Shown here: piece after piece, positions 9,608-17,954 of the stretch | Position numbering within the stretch: position 1 is the stretch's first letter | Layout: each line of letters begins with the position of its first letter | NCBI RefSeq assembly: GCF_016765675.1 | Contig: NZ_JAESWB010000340.1 | Span: 62,001-126,000, forward strand | Origin: Neobacillus paridis | Lineage (GTDB): Bacteria > Bacillota > Bacilli > Bacillales > Cytobacillaceae | Length of the DNA stretch: 64,000 nt | Direction of reading: 5' to 3' | Notes under the pieces: model-generated | Databases searched by the model: none | Told to the model about the DNA's origin: nothing | The model's input: the letters and a program-made list of their open reading frames with translations, nothing else | Position numbers and translations under genes: made by a program

Positions 9608-10525
9608 ATGGATCATAATCCACGTACTGCTTATATGTTACAAGTTCACAAGAATCCTGAACAAGTGAATGCATTTATTACCCAACTTGTTTCTGGAGGG
9701 CAGGCAGACGTATACGTTCATATTGATCAAAAAAGTTATAAAAAAATGCATGAAAAGATCCAAAAAGGACCAAATATAAAGATTTTACAAGAAAATGTAT
9801 CATGCGAGTGGGGAGATATAAGCCAGATCGATGCTACTCTTCTATTATTGCAGGAAGTCATAAACTCCCATAATGAATATGATTATGTCTGTTTACGAAG
9901 TGGTCAGGACTTATTGGTGAAAAATGGATTTAAAGAATTCCTAAAGGATCAAAATGGCAAAATATTTATGAGCTACCGCCAATTGAATAGGGATAGTTTA
10001 GGTCTAATGAAGATAAATTGGCCTAAAGTAACGCGAAAAAGATATACGACCACGCATCCTATTCGAGTGTTTAGAAGAATCCTTTTGAGTTTATACGGTA
10101 AGGGGATCAATATTTATCCAAATCATCATAAATGGCCAAGGGAATTTTCATTTTACAAAGGATCGCAGTGGTTTACCATTCCTTTTGAAGTCGCAAAGTA
10201 CATGATCGACTATTTGAATGAAAATGAATGGTATTATCAATTCTTTCAAAATACGTTAGTTCCTGATGAGAGCTTTTTTCATACACTTATTTTGAATTCA
10301 CCGTATAAATCTCGTGTTGTAAATAATCATCTGTTTTATTTGAAATGGGGCGAAAGTTTAAGTGATCGTAATTCACCGCAGGATTTGACGTTTGAAGATC
10401 ATAAATTAATCGATGAATCCAATCTTTACTTTGCGAGGAAATTCGATGAAACCATTGACAAATCAGTCATTGAATATTATGTCAAAAATATCAGGTTTGG
10501 AGGAAAATCAAAAATCAGTATATAA
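9608..10525 (+). CDS. GT14-like (core-2/I-branching) glycosyltransferase
   Basis: 305-residue cytoplasmic protein of the beta-1,6-N-acetylglucosaminyltransferase (core-2/I-branching, GT14) type. Supporting motifs are AYMLQVHKNPEQVNAFI, VHIDQKS, LRSGQDLLVK, the acceptor segment KGSQWFTI and the PDESFFHTLI motif with the putative catalytic Glu. There is no transmembrane segment. Bacterial members transfer sugars, often GlcNAc or xylose, to polysaccharides or lipids. It is the only clear glycosyltransferase in the visible part of the locus, so others presumably lie upstream of the window. A 91-base gap separates it from the WbqC gene. Confidence 0.8.
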   Translation: MDHNPRTAYMLQVHKNPEQVNAFITQLVSGGQADVYVHIDQKSYKKMHEKIQKGPNIKILQENVSCEWGDISQIDATLLLLQEVINSHNEYDYVCLRSGQDLLVKNGFKEFLKDQNGKIFMSYRQLNRDSLGLMKINWPKVTRKRYTTTHPIRVFRRILLSLYGKGINIYPNHHKWPREFSFYKGSQWFTIPFEVAKYMIDYLNENEWYYQFFQNTLVPDESFFHTLILNSPYKSRVVNNHLFYLKWGESLSDRNSPQDLTFEDHKLIDESNLYFARKFDETIDKSVIEYYVKNIRFGGKSKISI

Positions 10526-10543
10526 AAATGTAGTGAGGTTAGG

Positions 10544-11794
10544 ATGAATATGAACTTTCTGCAAATTAGAGACCTTGAGCAGCAATTTGGGTCTCCCTTT
10601 TTTTTACTTGATGTCAATACATTAAGAAATAATCATAAAAAGATCGATGATGCATTTAGAAGCAGATATCCCCGGTTTATTATTGGATATTCCTATAAAA
10701 CGAACTATTTACCATTCTTATGTAAAGAAATGAGAAGGTTAGGTGCTTATGCTGAAGTAGTATCTCGGTTAGAGTACGATTTAGCACTAAAAATTGGTGT
10801 AAACCCCGAAAATATTATCTTTAATGGACCATTAAAAACAGCAGAGGATGTTGAACTGGCTTTAGATAATGGAAGTTTATTAAATATCGATTCTCTTTAT
10901 GAATTAGAATATATTAGGGACTATTGTATTGAAAACCAGTATAAAATGGTGAAAGTTGGATTAAGGGTAAATCTCAATATTTATAATAATAGTGAAACTA
11001 GAATTCAAGAGGGATATAAAATAAGCAGATTTGGCATATGTGTTTCTAATGGTAATTTTGAATATGCAATAAATAAACTGAACAAAATTAAGAATCTTAA
11101 AATTGTGGGATTACATGGCCATATTTCGACTAGTGAAAGGAAAGTTTCGACCTATAAACAGATAACGATGGAACTATGTAAATTGGCCCATGATTATATT
11201 GGAGATTCGCTAGAATATATTGATATCGGCGGAGGGATTTTTGGGGAACTTCCGGCATCATTTCATATTCAAGCTCCGAGTTTCGATGATTATGCAGAAG
11301 CCGTTAGTTCCGTCCTGAACCAAGAGTTTAGTGAAATTGAAAATAAGCCATATTTAATACTGGAACCAGGCATTTCTATGGTAGCAAATACCTTTACATT
11401 TATTTCAAAAGTGGTGGAAGTGAAGAAGGTTCAAGATAAGTATTTTGTCTTGATTGACGGTAGCGTCCACAATATTAGGCCTACTTTGCATAAGCGCAAC
11501 TTGCCTATGGAGGTAGTGAAGCAGTATAACGAAACGACGCCAATTGAAACCTACAATGTTGTTGGATATACCTGTATGGAAAAGGATTATTTAGCACATA
11601 ATGTCTTCGGGGAGCTGCCGGAAATAGGAGATTATATCCTTTTTGAAAATGTAGGTGCCTATACGATCGTATTTAATCCACCGTTTATCAAAGAAAGGCC
11701 GGGAATTGTGGCTGTTGATCACGGTGCTTTTTTTATTGTCAGAAGAAAAGAAACTCTGAATGAATTTGTTAACGAGAATCTATATGTATTCTAG
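10544..11794 (+). CDS. PLP-dependent decarboxylase-like protein (fold type III), copy 2
   Basis: 416-residue paralogue of the 7446-8777 protein. Shared signatures include RFIIGYSYKTNY with the PLP lysine, LGAYAEVVSRLEYD, GLHGHISTSER, YIDIGGGIFG, LEPGISMVANT, GYTCMEKDYL and FNPPFIKERPG. It lacks the N-terminal 20 or so residues of copy 1. Similarity is spread along the whole length, so this is a gene duplication rather than a shared domain. It is followed after 17 bases by the second ATP-grasp gene. Two diverged copies in one operon suggest two related substrates or a heteromer, since active sites in this fold form at the dimer interface. Confidence 0.85.
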   Translation: MNMNFLQIRDLEQQFGSPFFLLDVNTLRNNHKKIDDAFRSRYPRFIIGYSYKTNYLPFLCKEMRRLGAYAEVVSRLEYDLALKIGVNPENIIFNGPLKTAEDVELALDNGSLLNIDSLYELEYIRDYCIENQYKMVKVGLRVNLNIYNNSETRIQEGYKISRFGICVSNGNFEYAINKLNKIKNLKIVGLHGHISTSERKVSTYKQITMELCKLAHDYIGDSLEYIDIGGGIFGELPASFHIQAPSFDDYAEAVSSVLNQEFSEIENKPYLILEPGISMVANTFTFISKVVEVKKVQDKYFVLIDGSVHNIRPTLHKRNLPMEVVKQYNETTPIETYNVVGYTCMEKDYLAHNVFGELPEIGDYILFENVGAYTIVFNPPFIKERPGIVAVDHGAFFIVRRKETLNEFVNENLYVF

Positions 11795-11811
11795 AAATGT
11801 AGGGGTGTAAG

Positions 11812-12825
11812 ATGAATATTTTAATATGTAGTGCAGGAAGAAGAGTCAAATTAGTAAAATATTTTAAAGAAGAGCTTAAGAAAGTTGGGGGAGAAGTTAT
11901 TGCAGTCGATTGCGACGCATCAGCCCCGGCACTGCAATTCGCGGATATTGCCCATATAGTACCACGTATTACTGACAAGGGATATATAGCCCATATTATG
12001 GAGCTATGCCGAAAGTATAAGGTTGATGCCATGCTATGCCTGATTGACCCGGAATTAAGTTTATTAGCGGAACATAAGGAAGAGTTTGAACAAGAACATG
12101 TTAAAGTGATTGTATCTGATAAAGACGTGGTAAATATTTGCTTTGACAAATACTTAACCTATCAATTGCTACAAACACATGGACTTCCGGGAATACCGAC
12201 CTATTTATCTATTGATGAAATAGTTGAGGAAATGGATCAACAGCGACTTGATTTTCCATTAATTATTAAACCAAGAAACGGCAGTGCCAGTTTAGGAATA
12301 TCTATCGTACATTCGTATGCGGAACTAACTGCACTTTGGAAAGATCATGGTAATTTCATTGTCCAGCCATTCATTGAAGGAAATGAATATGGTGTAGATT
12401 GCTATATTGATATATTAAATGGCAAACCAACGAATATATTTTGCAAACAAAAAATAAAGATGAGGGCTGGGGAAACAGACAAATCCATTGCCATCCATGA
12501 TCCTAATTTAGTGCAATTAATTGAAGAATTGCTGTGCATCTTACGCCCTATAGGTCCAATTGATATTGATTGTTTTAAAACGGATAAAGGCTATATGATT
12601 TCCGAAATCAATCCAAGATTTGGCGGAGGGTACCCCCACGCACATGAAGAGGGACAAAATTTTGTTACATGCATTGTGAACAATCTAATGGGAATACCTA
12701 ATAAGGTTGAAATTGGTAACTATGAGCATGGTTCTGTCATGATCAAGTATGATGATGTTGTATTACTGAAATCAATCGATATGATGAAAGAACAAGGTAA
12801 TTTCCAAAAGTCCTTTATTGAATAG
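11812..12825 (+). CDS. ATP-grasp ligase 2 (CarB-like)
   Basis: 337-residue ATP-grasp protein. The N-terminus MNILICSAGRRVKLVKYF is typical of CarB-like ATP-grasp proteins in polysaccharide loci. The ATP-binding segment is IIKPRNGSASLGISIV, the catalytic loop QKIKMRAGETDKS, and the metal ligand segment SEINPRFGGGYPHAH. It is not closely similar to ATP-grasp 1 outside the fold. The start at ATG 11812 follows AGGGGTGTAAG. It likely ligates an amino acid or similar carboxylate; pairing with the preceding decarboxylase-like gene is suggestive only. Confidence 0.8.
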   Translation: MNILICSAGRRVKLVKYFKEELKKVGGEVIAVDCDASAPALQFADIAHIVPRITDKGYIAHIMELCRKYKVDAMLCLIDPELSLLAEHKEEFEQEHVKVIVSDKDVVNICFDKYLTYQLLQTHGLPGIPTYLSIDEIVEEMDQQRLDFPLIIKPRNGSASLGISIVHSYAELTALWKDHGNFIVQPFIEGNEYGVDCYIDILNGKPTNIFCKQKIKMRAGETDKSIAIHDPNLVQLIEELLCILRPIGPIDIDCFKTDKGYMISEINPRFGGGYPHAHEEGQNFVTCIVNNLMGIPNKVEIGNYEHGSVMIKYDDVVLLKSIDMMKEQGNFQKSFIE

Positions 12826-12895
12826 AGGAGCAAGGGCCAATTGATTTTCACCATCTGGTAAAATTTTAAAAATCTATCAAGCCGGAGTGGTTAGT

Positions 12896-13972
12896 ATGGT
12901 AAAAGCACTGGAGTTAGTCAGCTCTTTAAGTATAATCAGGAAAATACCTATTGGATGGAAATTAAAACTTCAATATTTAATATCGAAAAAACCAAGTTAT
13001 CCATTATTATCTAAAAATGACTTAAAAGTAATTGTTACCCTTGCAGCTGATTATGGAAATCTAGGCGATATAGCTATTACTTATGCACAAACAAAATTTT
13101 TGAAAGAGCATTTTCCCGATCGTCAAATTATAACAGTGCATGTTAAAGATACTTACATGCTTAATATTCTGAAGAAATCAATTGGCCCAGATGATATTAT
13201 TACGATTATAGGCGGAGGAAATATGGGAGATGTATATGAGAGTTATGAAGGCCGTAGACGCTATATCATTCATTTATTTCCCAATAATAAAATCATTTCA
13301 TTTCCTCAATCCATTGATTTTAGAACAAAAAAGTCACTAAACAAAAGCGTAAAGATATATTCTAAACATCAAAATTTGCATATCTTTGCGAGGGAGACTA
13401 AATCATTTGAATTAATGAGGGCCAGTTTTATTAATAATTATCTTTATTTAGTTCCTGATATTGTTTTTTACCTTAATAAGGTTATGCCGACTTTCCACCG
13501 GGATGGGATTATCCTGTGTTTACGAAATGATATTGAGAGAAGTATTTCAAAAAATCAATGGGCTAGTCTTGTAACTTTGATAGAAGGAAAATATCAAAAT
13601 ATTCAATATTACGACACCTTTATCGGTGATTACCAAAAAGGTAAGGAGGATGTTGAATTAGATAATATATGGAGTGCTTTTAAAAAGGCTAAGGTAGTTG
13701 TTACCGACAGATTACATGGAATGATTTTTTGTGCAATTACTAACACTCCGTGCATTGTGTTACCAAATAGTAATCATAAGATTTCAAGTACGTATTATAA
13801 ATGGTTAGATCATTTAAAGTTTATTATTTATATTGAGCATTTTGATGAAAAGCAAATAGTAGAACATATAGATTCTATTTATCATAACAATCCTGAGAAT
13901 GGAAAGTTTAGTTTAAATCTAACTAGTAAGTTTAGATCGTTATCAAAGGTTCTAAAGAATGAAGAAACATAA
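12896..13972 (+). CDS. polysaccharide pyruvyl transferase family protein
   Basis: 358-residue protein of the PssM/CsaB/EpsI pyruvyl-transferase family. Visible motifs are LAADYGNLGDIAITYAQ, the GGGNMGD glycine-rich segment, FPQSI, FARETKS and the C-terminal VVTDRLHGMIFCAIT. These enzymes transfer pyruvate ketals from phosphoenolpyruvate to sugars, but the family also contains members with other roles. ATG 12896 is chosen because GGAG lies 8 bases upstream; the GTG at 12887 overlaps that site. It fits as a late tailoring enzyme of the polysaccharide. Confidence 0.8.
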   Translation: MVKALELVSSLSIIRKIPIGWKLKLQYLISKKPSYPLLSKNDLKVIVTLAADYGNLGDIAITYAQTKFLKEHFPDRQIITVHVKDTYMLNILKKSIGPDDIITIIGGGNMGDVYESYEGRRRYIIHLFPNNKIISFPQSIDFRTKKSLNKSVKIYSKHQNLHIFARETKSFELMRASFINNYLYLVPDIVFYLNKVMPTFHRDGIILCLRNDIERSISKNQWASLVTLIEGKYQNIQYYDTFIGDYQKGKEDVELDNIWSAFKKAKVVVTDRLHGMIFCAITNTPCIVLPNSNHKISSTYYKWLDHLKFIIYIEHFDEKQIVEHIDSIYHNNPENGKFSLNLTSKFRSLSKVLKNEET

Positions 13973-13995
13973 TGTAATGATTAAGGACGATTTAA

Positions 13996-14460
13996 ATGCT
14001 ATTAAAAATATACAGGTTTTTTATTTCATTGCTCCCTATTGCTTACATGGTAATTATTTGGCTGCAATCCAGCCATTTTAACCCAAATTCCATCGGAAAT
14101 ATATTAACGATGGTGAATAGTTCCATTATTTTAGTTATCGGCACACTGTTAGAGCTTGCCCATTTAATTGAATTTGGAATCCTTTATTTTTTCATTGTAG
14201 TGGTGTTTCTTTGTTATGGATCCTTAAATAAAAGGAAAGAATTTATAGCAATCATCATCTCAGTTTTGTATGGATTAACCGATGAAATCCATCAGATATT
14301 TGTTCCATTTAGATCATTTTCATTAATAGATCTGTTAAAAGATAGTATTGGAGTTTTGGCAATTTGGTTCCTTATTCATAAGATTTATTATGCAGGAAAC
14401 GATACAAGATTTAGTTTATTTTTAAAAGGGATCTCAGCTGCCTTTAATAGTAAAAAATAA
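13996..14460 (+). CDS. VanZ family membrane protein
   Basis: 154-residue membrane protein with four predicted helices. The VanZ hallmark is GLTDEIHQIFVPFRSFSLIDLLKDSIG, read here as the segments TDEIHQ, PFRSFS and DLLKDSIG. VanZ-like proteins are frequent at the ends of cell-wall and capsule loci; their biochemical role is unsettled, with low-level teicoplanin resistance known for VanZ itself. It follows the pyruvyl-transferase-family gene by 23 bases and is the last gene of the locus. Confidence 0.85.
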   Translation: MLLKIYRFFISLLPIAYMVIIWLQSSHFNPNSIGNILTMVNSSIILVIGTLLELAHLIEFGILYFFIVVVFLCYGSLNKRKEFIAIIISVLYGLTDEIHQIFVPFRSFSLIDLLKDSIGVLAIWFLIHKIYYAGNDTRFSLFLKGISAAFNSKK

Positions 14461-14480
14461 GCTTTCTATTTCTATTTGAC

Positions 14481-14509
14481 GACAGGATAAGACGTCCTCT
14501 TATCCTGTC
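14481..14509. terminator. hairpin between convergent genes
   Basis: GACAGGATAA pairs with TTATCCTGTC around a 9-base loop whose ends can extend the stem by 2 bp. It lies between the end of the polysaccharide operon and the convergent lactonase gene. No strong T run follows on either side, so its efficiency is uncertain. Confidence 0.55.
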
Positions 14510-14516
14510 TCCCCAT

Positions 14517-15569
14517 TTAGTCATGCAAAAACTTCACACAAACCGGTTGCGGCACGGCAATATCCGATTCCATCAAAGTCAGCCTCCCCGAGTCCTCGTC
14601 TCTGGCAAACAGCACAAGATTTCCCGACTCCTGATTGGCCGCCACGATAAATTTTTCGCTTGGATCCAAAGCAAAATCCCGCGGCCAATCGCCCTCAGTC
14701 GAAGTATTTTCGATAAAACTAAGCTCCCCTGTTCCTTGATTTACGCTGAAAACGGCAATGCTGTTATGGCCCCGGTTGCCGGCATAAACAAAGCGTCCGT
14801 CGGAAGAAATGTGAATCGCACTGCATTGGTTATTCTCTTTAAAGTCTTCCGGAATGGTGGAGATGTATTGTTTCTCGGAAAAACGCCCATTTTCATAGTC
14901 CAGCACAATAACCTCGGAGCTTAACTCTGTCAACAAATAGGCAAAGCGGACATTTGGGTGGAATTCTAAATGGCGCGGCCCGCTTCCAGCTTTTAATGGA
15001 AGCAATTTAACCTTTGTTAGTGTGGCATCATCATGAACCTGATAGGTAATTAACGCGTCGATGCCGAGATCAATCACTGCCAGGACCTTTCCATCCGGGG
15101 TGAATCTGGAATAATGACAGCGGGCCTTATCCTGTCTGGGATCTGGACCCCGGCCTTGATGCTTAATGGTCGATGCTGCCGGCAGAATCGAGCCATCATT
15201 TCTGTTAAGAAGATGTGATTCTACTATCCCCTTATGATAGTTAGCACTAAATAAGTATTGATTTTTATCATCTGCACTTATGTAACATGGTGGTGCTCCC
15301 GGCGATAGTTGTTGATTAATGAAACTTAATTCTCCGGTTTCATTGATCGAAAAGGCTGCCACGCCCCCGTTTTCTCCATCTTTCACGATTGAATAAAGAA
15401 AGCGATTATCGCTGCTGATGGCTAAATAAGTAGGGTTTCCCAGCTCCGCCGCGACTTTAATATCTTCAATCTTTTTTTCATCCGTATTTAACGTAAAGCA
15501 ATATATCCCCTTGCTTTCTCCTTTTGTATAGGTTCCAATATAACCCTTATATTTATGTATTTCCGTCAT
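14517..15569 (-). CDS. lactonase family protein (6-phosphogluconolactonase-like beta-propeller)
   Basis: 350-residue seven-bladed beta-propeller of the YbhE/YkgB Pgl family, which hydrolyses 6-phosphogluconolactone in the oxidative pentose phosphate pathway. Evidence is GYIGTYTKGESKGIYCF at the N-terminus, repeated blades of the form YLAISSDNRFLYS, the conserved HQGRGPDPRQDKARCHYSRF segment and GSGPRHLEFHPN. There is no signal peptide. Its base composition is richer in GC than the neighbouring polysaccharide genes, consistent with a return to core chromosome. Confidence 0.85.
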   Translation of the reverse strand: MTEIHKYKGYIGTYTKGESKGIYCFTLNTDEKKIEDIKVAAELGNPTYLAISSDNRFLYSIVKDGENGGVAAFSINETGELSFINQQLSPGAPPCYISADDKNQYLFSANYHKGIVESHLLNRNDGSILPAASTIKHQGRGPDPRQDKARCHYSRFTPDGKVLAVIDLGIDALITYQVHDDATLTKVKLLPLKAGSGPRHLEFHPNVRFAYLLTELSSEVIVLDYENGRFSEKQYISTIPEDFKENNQCSAIHISSDGRFVYAGNRGHNSIAVFSVNQGTGELSFIENTSTEGDWPRDFALDPSEKFIVAANQESGNLVLFARDEDSGRLTLMESDIAVPQPVCVKFLHD

Positions 15570-15797
15570 TTTTAAGCTCCTTTAGCAAATTTAGTCGTCT
15601 TATTATAACAAAAACGGTTAGTTTTTATGAAAAGGAATGCATAGCAAAGATAAATCAGTTATACTGACAGAAAGAAATAGGATGATGCACTCTTTTATTG
15701 GCAATATTGAAAGAGTTGGGTATTATTTAAACTGTATGGGACTATATTTTGTGCCTTATTTTCTGTACATATAACCGTTCGGAAAAGGAGTTTGAAC

Positions 15798-16502
15798 ATG
15801 GTAAATAAAAAAAATACAAAGCAGAGAGCGAAATCCTCATCTAAATTTGTTTTTTGGATGATCGGGTTAGTGGCTGTTTGCCTGTTGGCGTTTATTTTTA
15901 TTAGTAACATGAATGATAAACCGGAAACCGCAAAAACAAAGACCAATGAGATCGATTATGCAAATCAGCCCTATCTTGGTGAAAAGTCTGCACCGGTATC
16001 GATAGTTGAATTTGGTGATTATAAATGCCCAAGCTGCAAAGATTTTGCCGAAAATGTTGTACCAATGATCCAGAAAGAACTGATCGATACGGGAAAGGCC
16101 AAGTTTTATTTTATGAATGATTCGTTTATCAATGTTGACTCGAAGCGATCGGCGCAATTCGCCGAAGCTGTTTTTCAAGAGCTGGGTAACGATACATTCT
16201 GGAAATTCCATGAGCTTCTATATAAAAAGCAGCCCGATCCAAAATACGAAAAGACCGATGTCTTTACGGAGCAATTTTTAATCGATACGTTAAAAGAAGT
16301 GGCTAGTGAACAGGAAACAGCGAGGGCAGTAAAAAATTTTAAAGCCAAGAAATCGATGAATGCCTGGAAAAAAGATATGGACTATGTTGATAAGTTAGGG
16401 GTGACGGGGACCCCAACCCTATTTATAAACGGCAAGATGTTTACTGGCAAAACAATCGATGATTTGAAAGATATGGTAGAAAAAGCAGCAAAGGAGAAGT
16501 AA
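15798..16502 (+). CDS. bdbD: membrane-anchored DsbA-like thiol-disulfide oxidase
   Basis: 234-residue thioredoxin-fold oxidase. A basic N-terminus and one transmembrane helix (about residues 20-37) anchor it outside the membrane. The active site is CPSC in GDYKCPSCKDF, with the cis-proline loop GVTGTPTLFING near the C-terminus. BdbD introduces disulfides into exported proteins and is reoxidised by BdbC, encoded immediately downstream. ATG 15798 is chosen because AAGGAG lies 7 bases before it, rather than the TTG at 15792. Length agrees with B. subtilis BdbD. Confidence 0.93.
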   Translation: MVNKKNTKQRAKSSSKFVFWMIGLVAVCLLAFIFISNMNDKPETAKTKTNEIDYANQPYLGEKSAPVSIVEFGDYKCPSCKDFAENVVPMIQKELIDTGKAKFYFMNDSFINVDSKRSAQFAEAVFQELGNDTFWKFHELLYKKQPDPKYEKTDVFTEQFLIDTLKEVASEQETARAVKNFKAKKSMNAWKKDMDYVDKLGVTGTPTLFINGKMFTGKTIDDLKDMVEKAAKEK

Positions 16503-16503
16503 T

Positions 16504-16920
16504 ATGAATAAATCCCTGCTTCTTTCTTGGATTGCTGCGATCATTGCAACGCTCGGCAGTCTGTATTTTAGTGAGGTCATGCACTTTATTCCGTGTACGT
16601 TATGCTGGTACCAGCGGATTTTCATGTACCCATTGGCGATTATTTTAGCAATAGCCGTATACCGCAATGATACCGGTATTTATAAATATGTACTACCACT
16701 ATCAGTGATCGGTATGCTGATTTCGGGATATCATATTTTGCTGCAAAAGGTTCCGGCGTTGCAACCATTTGAAATGTGCAAATACGGTGTACCTTGTTCA
16801 AGAGATTATCTTAACTGGCTTGGGTTTATTACGATCCCGATGTTAGCCTTTACAGCATTTACGATAATTACTGTATGCATGATCATGATTGCCCGCAGCC
16901 ATAAGCAAGAATCTCATTAA
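16504..16920 (+). CDS. bdbC: DsbB-like quinone thiol oxidoreductase
   Basis: 138-residue four-helix membrane protein of the DsbB/BdbC family that passes electrons from the DsbA-like partner to quinone. The first loop has CTLC in FIPCTLCWYQR, and the second extracytoplasmic loop has the second cysteine pair in MCKYGVPCSRDY. The start lies 1 base after the bdbD stop, with AAGGAG inside the end of bdbD, so the pair forms an operon. Confidence 0.95.
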   Translation: MNKSLLLSWIAAIIATLGSLYFSEVMHFIPCTLCWYQRIFMYPLAIILAIAVYRNDTGIYKYVLPLSVIGMLISGYHILLQKVPALQPFEMCKYGVPCSRDYLNWLGFITIPMLAFTAFTIITVCMIMIARSHKQESH

Positions 16921-16931
16921 TAGCTATTGAA

Positions 16932-16965
16932 AAAATACCACGGTTGTTGAAAACCGTGGTATTTT
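16932..16965 (+). terminator. terminator after bdbDC
   Basis: Perfect 14-bp stem (arms AAAATACCACGGTT and AACCGTGGTATTTT) with a 6-base loop, directly after bdbC. The A/T ends make it usable in both directions. Confidence 0.85.
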
Positions 16966-17022
16966 AATCGTAAAAAACATTAATTCATCGGGGTCTTACA
17001 TATGATGGCAGTCAGGTAATGT

Positions 17023-17880
17023 TCAGCTCACCGTTTGATTTCCTAGGAAATCGAGGATGCGTTTATACAGTTCTTGTGACTCAGGTAAATGGGTGTTCCG
17101 GTCATAGTCATGTTCGAGGCCGTGGACGGTATATAGCTCGTTTTCTGGTATCCATTTTGCCATGGTGGATGTGATTTGATAGGGCACATCTTGATCGTCC
17201 GTACTGGCTGACAAGAAGGTCGGTGGCAATTGTCTTACATCTTCTTCCGAAAGCGAGTAATTTTCCAGCGAGTCATTTTCATTCAGCAAAGAATAGACCC
17301 ATTTGCCCGTTTGCCGGTAGTAAACATAGAGCGAATACCTTTTTTCAATTGGTCCCGCGGTTATCGGTTCATTTCCAATTAGATTCTTTATTGTTGTGTA
17401 CTGGAATTTCGGGAATTTTAAATAATGACGATTTGCCGCCTTTAATGATCCATTCATTAAAGAATAATAGCCATATAAACAAATGATCGCTTTTGGGCGC
17501 TTGGCAAGATGGCCTTTGGTCAATAATAAACTGAGATAAGCCCCGCTTGACCGGCCAAATAATATAAAATCGGTTGATTGAAGATCTAATGCAGCGGCGC
17601 CCTGTTGTAAAAACCAATTTACCCCGCTGGCAGCACACATAACAATATCCTTCAATTTCGTTTCAGGTGCCAGCGGATAATCGATGGCGAGAAAATCATA
17701 TCCGTTATCAATGAATTGGCGGAGATAAGCTTCCGGTAAATCCAGCCGGTTCCCATAAACAAGCCCGCCGCCATGAATATAAATGATCGTTTGTTCTTTG
17801 CGGTTAGTTGGCGCTTTGGTAAAAGTCGCCTCTAAGGGAAGACTGCCCAAGCTGCCATATGGAATGGTTGTTGATTGCAT
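17023..17880 (-). CDS. alpha/beta hydrolase (HSL/acetylesterase-like)
   Basis: 285-residue cytoplasmic esterase-like protein. It has the oxyanion motif IYIHGGGLVYGN, the nucleophile elbow FGRSSGAY (Ser in G-R-S-S-G), a candidate acid residue in STDDQDVPY and the histidine in VHGLEHDYDR. The HGGG motif places it with hormone-sensitive-lipase-type carboxylesterases and acetylesterases; the substrate cannot be told. AAGGAG lies 9 bases upstream of the ATG. It lies downstream of and parallel to the PucR gene but is separated by 74 bases. Confidence 0.8.
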   Translation of the reverse strand: MQSTTIPYGSLGSLPLEATFTKAPTNRKEQTIIYIHGGGLVYGNRLDLPEAYLRQFIDNGYDFLAIDYPLAPETKLKDIVMCAASGVNWFLQQGAAALDLQSTDFILFGRSSGAYLSLLLTKGHLAKRPKAIICLYGYYSLMNGSLKAANRHYLKFPKFQYTTIKNLIGNEPITAGPIEKRYSLYVYYRQTGKWVYSLLNENDSLENYSLSEEDVRQLPPTFLSASTDDQDVPYQITSTMAKWIPENELYTVHGLEHDYDRNTHLPESQELYKRILDFLGNQTVS

Positions 17881-17954
17881 TGCATTTTACTCCTTTTGCT
17901 GTGTATCGTTTTTTGCTTGTACTTATCCATGATAATTCGATTGCTAGTAAAAAA

